From: Stanieria sp964562685
GTDB taxonomy: Bacteria > Cyanobacteriota > Cyanobacteriia > Cyanobacteriales > Xenococcaceae
Reading direction: 5' to 3'
Length of the DNA: 64,000 nucleotides
Assembly (NCBI GenBank): GCA_964562685.1
Contig: CAZLUP010000013.1
Location: forward strand, 8,883-72,882
The translations under genes and the position numbers were made by a program. Shown in pieces: positions 53,847 through 62,197 of the stretch (the stretch's first letter is position 1; the number at the start of each line of letters is the position of its first letter). The notes beneath the pieces were generated by a model. It was not told the origin of the DNA and ran no database searches. It saw only the letters and a program-made list of their open reading frames with translations.

Positions 53847-53912
53847 CCTCTGCCTTCTGCCTTTTGATGATAACTTATGCCTCTGCCTTCTGCCTTTTGA
53901 TGATAACTTATG
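53847..53912. repeat. Perfect 33-bp tandem duplication
   Basis: Two identical 33-bp units (53847-53879, 53880-53912), each containing CTCTGCCTTCTGCC and TTGATGATAAC, in the 506-bp spacer between the cyclase gene and guaA. No gene is seen in the spacer. Confidence 0.85.
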
Positions 53913-54198
53913 TTCACAAATCAAATAGTATTCCTATATCAGCTAAATTTTGATTGGTTCTTCCTTGATAAATCACGTTAATATCATTAGTTAATCAACC
54001 ATTTATAACTTATGATTGATGACTATTTATCAAAAATGTAATTTGGCTACTATTTAGTTATCAGATTTATGCTACAATACCTAGAATCTTTATTGGCTTT
54101 ATTTATAGTTACAATAAGCCCAAATAATTGTAACTTATAAAAACCCAAAATGTAGCAAAAGCCAATTTATTGTAATTATTTTTTACCGAGCTTGCCAG

Positions 54199-54264
54199 CC
54201 TTGCCTTTTGAAGAAAACTTGTCATCCAAACCCAGCTTGGATACTTGATCAACCCGTGGCAAGG
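54199..54264 (+). promoter_or_regulatory. Potential structured leader of guaA
   Basis: CCTTGCC (54199-54205) can pair with GGCAAGG (54258-54264), enclosing a second stem ATCCAA/TTGGAT (54224-54229 with 54237-54242). It ends 44 bp before the guaA GTG. No riboswitch class is recognised, so this is only a structural suggestion. Confidence 0.35.
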
Positions 54265-54308
54265 TCAATGGCTCACCTATCCATCTACACCAAATCAGCT
54301 AGGGAAGA

Positions 54309-55937
54309 GTGACTATCCAGACAGAAGCAATAACCCCTAAAACTGAGACAATATCTTCTCAGTCTCTTGAAAACAGCCTGAATCGCCAAATGATTGCGAT
54401 TGTTGATTTTGGCTCTCAGTACTCTGAATTAATTGCCCGAAGAATTCGTGAAACACAAGTATACTCAGAAGTAATTTCTTATCGAACTACTGCCGAACAA
54501 TTACGCCAACTAAATCCCAAAGGAATTATTCTTTCTGGAGGACCTAGTTCTGTCTATGATGATTATGCACCAGCTTGCGATCCAGAAATTTGGAATTTAG
54601 GCATTCCAATTTTAGGCGTTTGCTATGGGATGCAGTTAATGGTTAAGCAACTGGGAGGAGAAGTAACCAGAGCCAAGCGAGGAGAATATGGTAAAGCTGC
54701 GCTTCATATTGACGATCCCACCGACTTACTTACTAATGTTGAAGATGGTTCAACCATGTGGATGAGTCATGGTGATTCTTGTACTCAGTTACCTTCCGGT
54801 TTCTCTGCTTTAGCCCATACCAACAATACTCCCTGTGCTGCAATTTCCAATCCTGAAAAAAAATTATTTGGGGTTCAGTTTCATCCTGAAGTAGTCCATT
54901 CCGTTGGTGGCATCGCTCTAATTCGGAATTTTGTCTATCATATTTGTCAATGTGAACCTAGTTGGACAACCGAAGCCTTTGTTGAAGATGCGATCCGAGA
55001 AATTAGAGCTAAAGTAGGCGATAAAAGAGTTTTACTTGCTCTTTCAGGCGGAGTAGATTCTTCAACCTTAGCCTTTTTACTCCATCGTGCGATTGGGCAA
55101 CAGCTTACTTGTATGTTTATCGATCAGGGTTTCATGCGTAAAGGTGAACCCGAAAGATTGATGGAAATTTTTGATCGACAATTTCATATTCCCGTAGAAT
55201 ATGTTAATGCTCGCGATCGCTTTTTAGCGAAAATGGTAGGTGTAACAGATCCTGAAGAAAAACGTCGTCTGATTGGACATGAATTCATCAACGTATTTGA
55301 AGAAGAATCTGAACGTTTAGGACCTTTTGACTACCTAGCACAAGGAACTCTTTACCCTGATGTAATCGAATCTGCTGATACTAATGTCGATCCCAAAACA
55401 GGAGAAAGAGTCGCAGTCAAAATTAAAAGTCATCACAATGTTGGTGGACTGCCAGAGAAACTACGTTTTAAATTAATCGAACCTTTACGAAAGCTTTTTA
55501 AAGACGAAGTTCGCAATGTTGCCCGTTCAATCGGTTTACCAGAAGAAATTGTTCGTCGTCATCCTTTCCCTGGACCTGGTTTAGCCATTCGGATTATTGG
55601 GGAAGTTACTTCTGAAAGACTCAATATTCTTCGTGATGCTGATTATATCGTCCGCGATGAAATTGCCAATCAAGGAATGTACCATGATTTTTGGCAGGCT
55701 TTTGCGGTGTTGTTACCAATTCGGAGTGTTGGAGTCATGGGAGATAAGCGTACTTATGCTCATCCCATTGTTCTTCGTTTAATCACTAGTGAAGATGGTA
55801 TGACGGCTGATTGGGCAAAAGTTCCTTATGACCTTTTAGAGACAATTTCCAATCGTATTGTTAACGAAGTTAAAGGTGTTAATCGAGTAGTTTACGATAT
55901 TACTTCTAAACCTCCTGGCACAATTGAATGGGAATAA
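54309..55937 (+). CDS. guaA: GMP synthase (glutamine-hydrolysing)
   Basis: 542 residues from a GTG preceded by AGGGA. An N-terminal extension of about 28 residues precedes the usual MIAIVDFGSQYSELIARRI. The glutaminase domain has the nucleophile Cys in GVCYGMQ and the His-Glu pair in FHPEVVHS; the ATP-pyrophosphatase domain has SGGVDSS; the dimerisation domain ends KPPGTIEWE. It makes GMP from XMP in purine synthesis. The repeat-filled region after the stop separates it from the convergent SDR gene. Confidence 0.97.
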   Translation: MTIQTEAITPKTETISSQSLENSLNRQMIAIVDFGSQYSELIARRIRETQVYSEVISYRTTAEQLRQLNPKGIILSGGPSSVYDDYAPACDPEIWNLGIPILGVCYGMQLMVKQLGGEVTRAKRGEYGKAALHIDDPTDLLTNVEDGSTMWMSHGDSCTQLPSGFSALAHTNNTPCAAISNPEKKLFGVQFHPEVVHSVGGIALIRNFVYHICQCEPSWTTEAFVEDAIREIRAKVGDKRVLLALSGGVDSSTLAFLLHRAIGQQLTCMFIDQGFMRKGEPERLMEIFDRQFHIPVEYVNARDRFLAKMVGVTDPEEKRRLIGHEFINVFEEESERLGPFDYLAQGTLYPDVIESADTNVDPKTGERVAVKIKSHHNVGGLPEKLRFKLIEPLRKLFKDEVRNVARSIGLPEEIVRRHPFPGPGLAIRIIGEVTSERLNILRDADYIVRDEIANQGMYHDFWQAFAVLLPIRSVGVMGDKRTYAHPIVLRLITSEDGMTADWAKVPYDLLETISNRIVNEVKGVNRVVYDITSKPPGTIEWE

Positions 55938-55940
55938 TTA

Positions 55941-55999
55941 CAGTGACCAGTGACCAGTACAGACGCGAAATTTCGCGCCTGTACATCAGTGACCAGTGA
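55941..55999. repeat. Nested inverted repeat with 28-bp palindrome core
   Basis: CAGTGACCAGTGACCAG words flank a near-perfect palindrome at 55957-55984 (arms GTACAGACGCGAAA and TTTCGCGCCTGTAC, one mismatched position). It lies between convergent guaA and SDR genes, where it may serve as a bidirectional terminator. It is related to the copy at 37228. Confidence 0.7.
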
Positions 56000-56022
56000 C
56001 TTTTGCCTTTTTGCCTTTTGGC

Positions 56023-56946
56023 TTACTGTTTACTATTAATTGATAACTGTTTTTTCCATTCCCGTTCAACTTTGTCAACGCCATAAAAACGCTTCCAAAA
56101 AGCATCTCTAGCCCAAGTGGGGAATATTTTAGTCATCATAAAAACTAAAATACTTCCCCCTGTCGCAGCTAAATAACGAGGACGAGGGTTGCGAGCAGTC
56201 ATTGCTTTAATAATTACCTTGGCTGTTTTAGCAGCACTCCAGTTGAGAAAGTTTAATTGTTGGTCTATTGCTTCACTATGTTTAAAAGCAGGAGCATAGG
56301 GAGTTTGGTCGTAATTAACTATACTTGCTTGGATTTTTTCTCCAGCTACACGGAAAAAATCTGTGACCACAGGACCAGGCTCAACCACAGTAACTTTTAT
56401 ATTAAAAGCTTTTAATTCCATTCTTAACACATCGCTAAGAGCTTCTAAAGCAAACTTGGAACAGCTATACATTCCGATGGTGGGAAAAGGTATTCTACCT
56501 CCAAGAGAACTAATATTAATAATTCTTCCTTGACCTTGTTCCCGCATCATTGGAATAAAGGCTTGAGCTAGAATTAAAGGAGCATGGAAATTCACAGCAA
56601 ATTGTTCTTGGGCTGCCTTTGGTGGTATTAATTCCATTGGACCCATTTGTCCATAACCTGCATTATTGACTAAAATGTCGACTCGACCAAAATATTGAAG
56701 TGCTAGTTGAGCTAAATTTTTTAATTGTTCTAGTTGAGCGAGATCTGTTGGTACTACTAATACTTCTGCACCAGCTTGACGACATTGATGAGCCACTAAT
56801 TCTAGTTTAGTTTGATTGCGAGCAGCTAATATTAAACTAATTTCATCAAATTCTTGGGCTAACATTTCGGCTAAAGCAGCACCAATACCAGTCGAAGCAC
56901 CAGTAATCAAAATAATTTTTTTTAATAAAGCGGTATTTTTTGACAT
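56023..56946 (-). CDS. Short-chain dehydrogenase/reductase
   Basis: 307 residues. The Rossmann motif is GASTGIGAA, the structural motif NNAGYG, the catalytic Ser in INISSLGG and the YxxxK set in YSCSKFALEAL. The length and C-terminal extension of about 50 residues, including a hydrophobic ATGGSILVFMMTKIFP segment, suggest membrane association, as in lipid- or steroid-type SDRs. The substrate is unknown. It is convergent with guaA and has a 364-bp gene-free upstream region. Confidence 0.88.
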   Translation of the reverse strand: MSKNTALLKKIILITGASTGIGAALAEMLAQEFDEISLILAARNQTKLELVAHQCRQAGAEVLVVPTDLAQLEQLKNLAQLALQYFGRVDILVNNAGYGQMGPMELIPPKAAQEQFAVNFHAPLILAQAFIPMMREQGQGRIINISSLGGRIPFPTIGMYSCSKFALEALSDVLRMELKAFNIKVTVVEPGPVVTDFFRVAGEKIQASIVNYDQTPYAPAFKHSEAIDQQLNFLNWSAAKTAKVIIKAMTARNPRPRYLAATGGSILVFMMTKIFPTWARDAFWKRFYGVDKVEREWKKQLSINSKQ

Positions 56947-57310
56947 TAAGATAAGATGGTGGTGTATGATTGATTTTCTTTAGTACTTTATTGGTTTTAC
57001 AAGCTTTTTGGATTTAAAAATTAAAAAATCTTTAAATTATATTTTTGTCTTGTTGGTTATTGTTTGAGTACAGAAAACCTCACCTCATTTGCCACAAGTC
57101 ATTAATCGCAATTACTGGAATTATTAGCGTTAAATTTGTATAAAAACCAATAATTTAGGCAGTTATTAGAATTTTAAAGTTCGGTTTTCCCTCTGACAAA
57201 CTTAATATCTTAAATTGAAAAAAAAATTACAATTTAATTAGATGACAGCGGTAAATTAAATTATTTTTTAATCAGCCGTTAAAAATATTAGTTTGGTGCA
57301 ATAAGTAACT
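56947..57310. other. 364-bp divergent spacer, nothing recognised
   Basis: AT-rich DNA between the divergent SDR and coiled-coil genes. It must carry both promoters. No ORF, repeat or RNA signature was identified. Confidence 0.4.
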
Positions 57311-58081
57311 ATGCCTGAATCTACTAAAGAAAGAATTATTCATAACTTACGACAAGCTAAACAAACAGGAGAATTAAAAACAGAAAAAATCAAAGAAATT
57401 ATTAGAACAGCTATTACAGAAACAACTACTGAAATTAAAACAGGAAGAAGCGAAATCCTGACTTTATTTCAAGATGTGATCGCTGCTGTAAAAGAAATTT
57501 TTCAAGAAAAAGGTGGCGAATTAAAAGAAGAAATAACTGCATCCTTAGAAGGAGCGATCGAGGCAATTAGCAGTGCTAAACGAGAAAATATTGCCAAAAC
57601 TCAATCTCAAATCCAAACTTTGCAAACGCAAGTAGAAGTAGAACAAGAACAACTTCAAGAAGAAATTGATGGTGTTTTAGTTGAGGTAAAAAATCAAGGG
57701 CAAACCGAACCAGATCAATTAAAACTTGCGATTGAATCAGCAGTAGAAGCTGTCAGAAATAGTGAAGAAGTTGCTATTCTACAAAAAAGATATGCTCAAT
57801 TAAAAGCACAATTAGCTATTGTTCAAGCTAATTTAGCTAGTCGTTACGGCGAGCAATACGAAGATGTTAAACACTATTTAGATGAAGCTAAAAGCTGGTA
57901 CGAAAAAGCGAAAGAAGACCCGGAAATGTTTACTGGTAAAGTAGACCAGAAAAAAATCGAATTTGAACAAAAACTGGGGCAGGCTGGTAGTGCTGCTGCT
58001 CAAAAAGAACAACAAATTAAAATATTACTAAAAGAGTTGTGGCATTCAATTTCTGATATTTTTCATGCTCGACAAAAATAA
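57311..58081 (+). CDS. Long coiled-coil / amphipathic-helix protein
   Basis: 256 residues, highly charged and Lys/Glu/Gln-rich, predicted almost entirely helical. Heptad-like regions run over about 95-130 and 150-185, after an amphipathic first part (LFQDVIAAVKEIFQEKGGELKEEI). There is no signal peptide, membrane segment or enzymatic motif. The composition resembles LEA- or apolipoprotein-like stress proteins, which is only an analogy. A terminator-like hairpin follows at 58179, and a Pmp3-like peptide gene, also of a stress-related type, lies convergent to it. Confidence 0.7.
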   Translation: MPESTKERIIHNLRQAKQTGELKTEKIKEIIRTAITETTTEIKTGRSEILTLFQDVIAAVKEIFQEKGGELKEEITASLEGAIEAISSAKRENIAKTQSQIQTLQTQVEVEQEQLQEEIDGVLVEVKNQGQTEPDQLKLAIESAVEAVRNSEEVAILQKRYAQLKAQLAIVQANLASRYGEQYEDVKHYLDEAKSWYEKAKEDPEMFTGKVDQKKIEFEQKLGQAGSAAAQKEQQIKILLKELWHSISDIFHARQK

Positions 58082-58178
58082 ATTAGTTAATGACGGATAA
58101 AGTTAGATGAAACTTCTAATTTTTAACAGCATTTTGCACAAAATTAACTAATTTGCTTGAAAATCAAATAGATAAAAT

Positions 58179-58209
58179 CTCCCAGGTAATAATTAATTTA
58201 ATCTGGGAG
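58179..58209. terminator. Convergent hairpin terminator
   Basis: CTCCCAG (58179-58185) pairs with CTGGGAG (58203-58209). It separates the plus-strand coiled-coil gene from the minus-strand Pmp3-like gene. The short A/T runs are modest. Confidence 0.55.
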
Positions 58210-58261
58210 CAATACCATCTAAAGTTATTGACGAAATAGAAAGAGAATTACAATCGTCTAA

Positions 58262-58438
58262 CTAAATATTATATTGTTCTGACTGTTTAGAAATAATCCA
58301 GAGCGCATGAATGATTCCTGGTATCCAACCAAGTACAGTTAACAAAATATTGATGATTAAAGCTGGGCTGATGCCTATAGTTAAATATACTCCTAGAGGC
58401 GGAAGTAAAATAGCAGTAAGAATTTGAACAATTTTCAT
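58262..58438 (-). CDS. YqaE/Pmp3 family small membrane peptide
   Basis: 58 residues from the ATG at 58438, too short for usual ORF thresholds. The sequence reads MKIVQILTAILLPPLGVYL, a second hydrophobic helix containing INILLTVLGWIPGIIHALW, then a short polar tail. This LPPLGV and LTxxGWIPGxIHAxW pattern is diagnostic of the UPF0057/Pmp3 family, two-helix membrane proteins linked to salt and cold stress and membrane potential. It is convergent with the coiled-coil gene. Confidence 0.88.
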   Translation of the reverse strand: MKIVQILTAILLPPLGVYLTIGISPALIINILLTVLGWIPGIIHALWIISKQSEQYNI

Positions 58439-58676
58439 GGTAATTATGTTTTAATTTTTTAGCTATACCTACGTACTAATCATATTTTAACTAATGCCCA
58501 AATTTCTCATCTATCTTGCGTTAGATAATTAATTATTATTTTAGATTTATCTGCCAAAAATATTTTGAAAAAATATATCTTTTAAGAGAGGAGATTTTTA
58601 GTTGATTAATACACACTAAACATAATCAGGAAAAAAATATATTACTATTTGTAAACTATCAAGGAGCAAATTAATT

Positions 58677-59075
58677 ATGTTATCAACACTTTTAACTTTA
58701 CTAGCTACAGCTTTAAGCTTGCTCGTAGTAGATATCATCTTTCCTGGAGTAAATTTGGCGAATTTCCCTGCTGCTATTATTGCTGCTGTAGCAATTGGTA
58801 TAGTTAACTCTGGAGTTAGACCTGTTCTTTCTGTATTATCTCTACCCCTCAATATTGTCAGTTTAGGAGGATTTTCCCTGGTAGTTAATGGTTTGTGTTT
58901 TTGGTTGGCTTCGATTCTTGTACCTGGATTTCAAGTTCGAGGTTTAATTGCTTTTATCCTTGCTCCAGTCTTTCTTTCAGCAGTTAATACCTTTTTAAAT
59001 AATTATTTTGGAGATAGATATCCTAGTCTGGCAGGAAATGAAGTCAAAAAACTAAATAAACCTGTTAATGAATAA
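58677..59075 (+). CDS. Holin-superfamily-IV-like membrane protein (YvlD type)
   Basis: 132 residues with four hydrophobic segments: LLTLLATALSLLVVDIIFPG, then AAIIAAVAIGIVNSGVRPVL, then LVVNGLCFWLASILVPG, then LIAFILAPVFLSAVNTFL. The invariant NSGVRPVLSVLSLPLN is typical of the phage-holin-4-type family common in bacterial chromosomes, where it is not a lysis gene. Its function is unknown, possibly membrane stress. AAGGAG lies upstream at 58661. The second MITE copy lies 17 bp after the stop. Confidence 0.85.
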   Translation: MLSTLLTLLATALSLLVVDIIFPGVNLANFPAAIIAAVAIGIVNSGVRPVLSVLSLPLNIVSLGGFSLVVNGLCFWLASILVPGFQVRGLIAFILAPVFLSAVNTFLNNYFGDRYPSLAGNEVKKLNKPVNE

Positions 59076-59092
59076 AACAGTTGATTAGTTAT

Positions 59093-59184
59093 AGAACTTA
59101 CGCAGTGAAAACGAAATTGTGTCATTCTGAACGACAGTGAAGAATCTAAAACCCCTGTTTTTACGTCTTAGTGCGTAAGTTCTG
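59093..59184. mobile_element. 92-bp MITE, copy 2, with 6-bp target duplication
   Basis: It begins AGAACTTACGCA and ends TGCGTAAGTTCTG; the 12-bp terminal inverted repeats are perfect. It is flanked by AGTTAT on both sides (59087-59092 and 59185-59190). It differs from copy 1 by only a few substitutions, so at least one copy moved fairly recently. Confidence 0.87.
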
Positions 59185-59424
59185 AGTTATTAGATAATTT
59201 TGAACACAATCTAAGCGATTGAAAACATAGTGGAATCCTAACTTAACAACAAGTTTTTCACTATGTTCTAATTTTTTGAAGAAACTTTTACTCTTTTTAA
59301 ATAAGATAAAATACTTAAATGTTTGCTACAGTTGGGAGCTTTTTAGCTCTTAGCTAAAATCTTAATTCCAATCAAACTATTTGTAGCATTCTTTTTTTTA
59401 TTTCATATAAATTGATTTTAGTTG
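59185..59424. other. Gene-free AT-rich spacer after the MITE
   Basis: 240 bp before the end of the convergent flippase gene. One short hairpin (GAGCT/AGCTC near 59336-59349) with nearby T runs may terminate transcripts. Nothing else is recognised. Confidence 0.35.
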
Positions 59425-60690
59425 CTAGACTTGTTTATTTTGTTTGTTATAAACCATAAATATAACTAACAGTAAACAAATTACTCTAAGACTTTCAGAA
59501 GCTAAAGTAGCCCAAGTAGCTCCTAACCAAGAATATTTAGGAATTAACCAAAAATTTAGTAAAGCATTACTAGCTGCTGTAGTAACTTGAATAATACTGC
59601 GACTTTTTTGAAAACCTGCACCCGTAAGAGTATCGGCAAATAGAAGTTGTAAAGCACCCATTAAAGGAACAAAAGCTAGCCATTGTAAAGCGGAAATTGC
59701 CTCAACATATTCGTTGCCTAAAACATAGGGTATATAGGGAGCAAAAAAAATAAAACCCCAATAAGCCACAATTCCATAAATACCCACAATTGGTAAAAGA
59801 CGTTTAACTAAAATCAGACTTTTTTGAATTCCTGAAGCTCCATACTGAAAAAACTTTGGATAAGAAGCAGATAAAATTGCATAAATAGGTACACTACCTA
59901 CTTCAATAAAACGATAAGCTGCTCCATAAATACCAGTAGCTTCTAAACTAGCCATACTGGCTAACATGGTTTTATCGATATTAGCGTTAATATTACTAGC
60001 AGATTCTCCAACAGAAAAATAAAATCCTTCTCTGAGATTTGCAGGAATTTTAGCAATAAAAGGCTGAGGTTTTCCTAATAGTTGACTAACAATAATTACC
60101 CCGACAATAGCAGTTAAAATTGCACTAGCTAAATATAAAGCTGCCCAAAGAATTAAAGTTGGTTGAGGAAATGCGATCGCTAAAATAAAAGCTGCAATTA
60201 ATTTGCTTGCAGAACCAAACATTTGTAGTAAAGATGATTTTTTTAACAAATTAAATGACATAAAAGCTTTAGCACTAACGACAAAAATTGCCAATCCAAT
60301 TAAATCAGCTTGCAAAATCATTAAAATTGCTAAAGCATTAATTTGTTGACCGAAAATAAGTGGCGATAATAAAAATAAAATTATTGTCAAAGCAAAACTA
60401 CCTGCTATTACCACTACTAATCCATTACCCCAATAGAGCGAAAATAATTTTCTATCCCGAGCAACTGCTTGAATCAGTAAATCACCACTTCCAAAACTTG
60501 TAAAAGGAAAAACAATTCCAGCTAAAGAAGCAATGCCAATAAAAGAACCGTAATTTGCTGCACCTAAAAGACGAGTAATTAGGATAAAATAAATGGCTTG
60601 AACTGTTAAAGTAAAAAATTTAGCAATTAGTTCCCAAAGAGTATTCCGAACAAATTCTTTTTTTAAAAGACGTTTAAATATTATTGTCAT
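59425..60690 (-). CDS. Polysaccharide/oligosaccharide flippase (Wzx/MATE-like)
   Basis: 421 residues with about 12 membrane segments. The N-terminal LWELIAKFFTLTVQAIYFILITRLLGAANYG pattern is that of Wzx/RfbX-type flippases. It would move lipid-linked glycans across the plasma membrane for capsule or extracellular polysaccharide synthesis. A glycosyltransferase gene is divergent 211 bp away, supporting a surface polysaccharide role. The specific glycan is unknown. Confidence 0.87.
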   Translation of the reverse strand: MTIIFKRLLKKEFVRNTLWELIAKFFTLTVQAIYFILITRLLGAANYGSFIGIASLAGIVFPFTSFGSGDLLIQAVARDRKLFSLYWGNGLVVVIAGSFALTIILFLLSPLIFGQQINALAILMILQADLIGLAIFVVSAKAFMSFNLLKKSSLLQMFGSASKLIAAFILAIAFPQPTLILWAALYLASAILTAIVGVIIVSQLLGKPQPFIAKIPANLREGFYFSVGESASNINANIDKTMLASMASLEATGIYGAAYRFIEVGSVPIYAILSASYPKFFQYGASGIQKSLILVKRLLPIVGIYGIVAYWGFIFFAPYIPYVLGNEYVEAISALQWLAFVPLMGALQLLFADTLTGAGFQKSRSIIQVTTAASNALLNFWLIPKYSWLGATWATLASESLRVICLLLVIFMVYNKQNKQV

Positions 60691-60901
60691 GATAATATAG
60701 ATAATTATTTAAAAAACAGTTAATTATGATTAACTTTTATTGATATAAGTTTAATATTATTTTTTACTAGTCATTAATATTGATCGTTAAAAAAATAAAA
60801 CAATACACAGAAAACTAGGATAATTGCAATTGTCTTGCATCAATAAAATTGTCAAAATAATAACTTCAAAATAAGCTAAAATTTAAAGTTGTAGTAAAAA
60901 A

Positions 60902-62156
60902 TTGTTTTATCACTTGAAGATAGCTTTTGTTAATCAACCTTGGACTATAGCAGCCCCTCCTCAAGGAAGTGATTCTACAGGAATATGGACTTATCAGGTT
61001 GCCCGTTATTTAACCCATAATTGTGAAATAATTTATTATGGAAATCAAGCTAAAAGCGGAAAATCAAATTATTTTGATGGGCAAATTTATTATCGAGGAA
61101 TTTCACTAAAATTTGATTTTTTCCTAAAGCCTTTAAGAATACTAGAAAAAAAAACTCAATTTAAATCCTAAAGTTCCTTATTTTGCTTCTCAATTATACT
61201 ATCTAGGCTATATTTTATTGGTTGCTTTAGACCTCAAAAAACAACAATGTAACATTATTCATATTCATAATTTTTCTCAATTTGTTCCGATTATTCGTTA
61301 TTTTCATCCTAGAGCAAAAATTGTTCTTCACATGCATTGTGAGTGGTTAACCCAACTCCATGCACCTACAATTGCTAAACGGATAGCACAAGCCGATTTA
61401 ATCCTTGGTTGTAGCAATCATATTACTAATAAAATTCGCGATCGCTTTCCTCAATTGGCTGCTCGTTGTCAAACGGTTTACAACGGTGTCAATACAGATA
61501 TTTTTGTACCTCATCCTAATCAACAGTTTAATTCTATTGCTCCTAAACTATTATTTGTCGGTAGAATTTCACCAGAAAAAGGAATTCATTTACTGATCGA
61601 GGCTTTTGAGCGAGTAGTTCAACAATATCCTCAAGCACAATTAATTATTGTTGGGCCAGAAGTCATCGTTGCTAAAGAGTTTTTGACTGATTTGAGTGAT
61701 AATCCTCAGATAACTGCCTTAGCACCATTGTACGCTAGCAGCTATTTACAATATTTAAAACATCAAATTCCTTCCCATCTTGTTTCTCAGATTGTTTTTG
61801 CTGGTTCGCTTCGACAGGAAGAATTAGTTCAATATTATCAAAATGCCGATCTGGTAGTTAATCCATCTCTCAGTGAAGCTTTTGGGATGAGTTTAGTTGA
61901 GGCAATGGCTTGTGAAACTCCAGTGATTGGTGCAAGAGTAGGAGGTATGCCAGAAGCGATCTCAGAAAACGTGACAGGATTATTATTTGAATCAGGAAAT
62001 GCTACTGCTTTAGCCAAGACAATTTTACAAATACTTGCCGAGCCATCTCTACAAGTATCGTTAGGGAAAGCTGGTAGAGCCAGAGTGTTAGAGTTATTTT
62101 CTTGGCAACGAATTGCGGAGAGTTTATGGCGGGGTTATTACACCAATTTAAAATAA
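60902..62156 (+). pseudogene. GT4 glycosyltransferase interrupted by a frameshift at an A9 run
   Basis: Two frames together make one family 4 glycosyltransferase of about 417 residues. Frame one (from TTG 60902, or TTG 60914 giving MKIAFVNQPWT) ends at a stop at 61169. The second frame continues through LNLNPKVPYFASQLYYLGY upstream of its first start-like codon at 61218. The join is at nine A (61146-61154); removing one A restores a continuous protein. The donor-binding motif NPSLSEAFGMSLVEAMACETPVIG is intact. It may be a sequencing error, a true pseudogene or a slippage site. The divergent flippase suggests polysaccharide synthesis. Confidence 0.8.
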
Positions 62157-62197
62157 TTTTTTGTAGGGGGGAATGGTCATTCGCCCTTAATTGCGAG

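Noticed and set aside
58677..59075. Phage holin indicating a prophage
   Set aside because: This holin-4-type family is common on bacterial chromosomes, and no other phage genes are present nearby.
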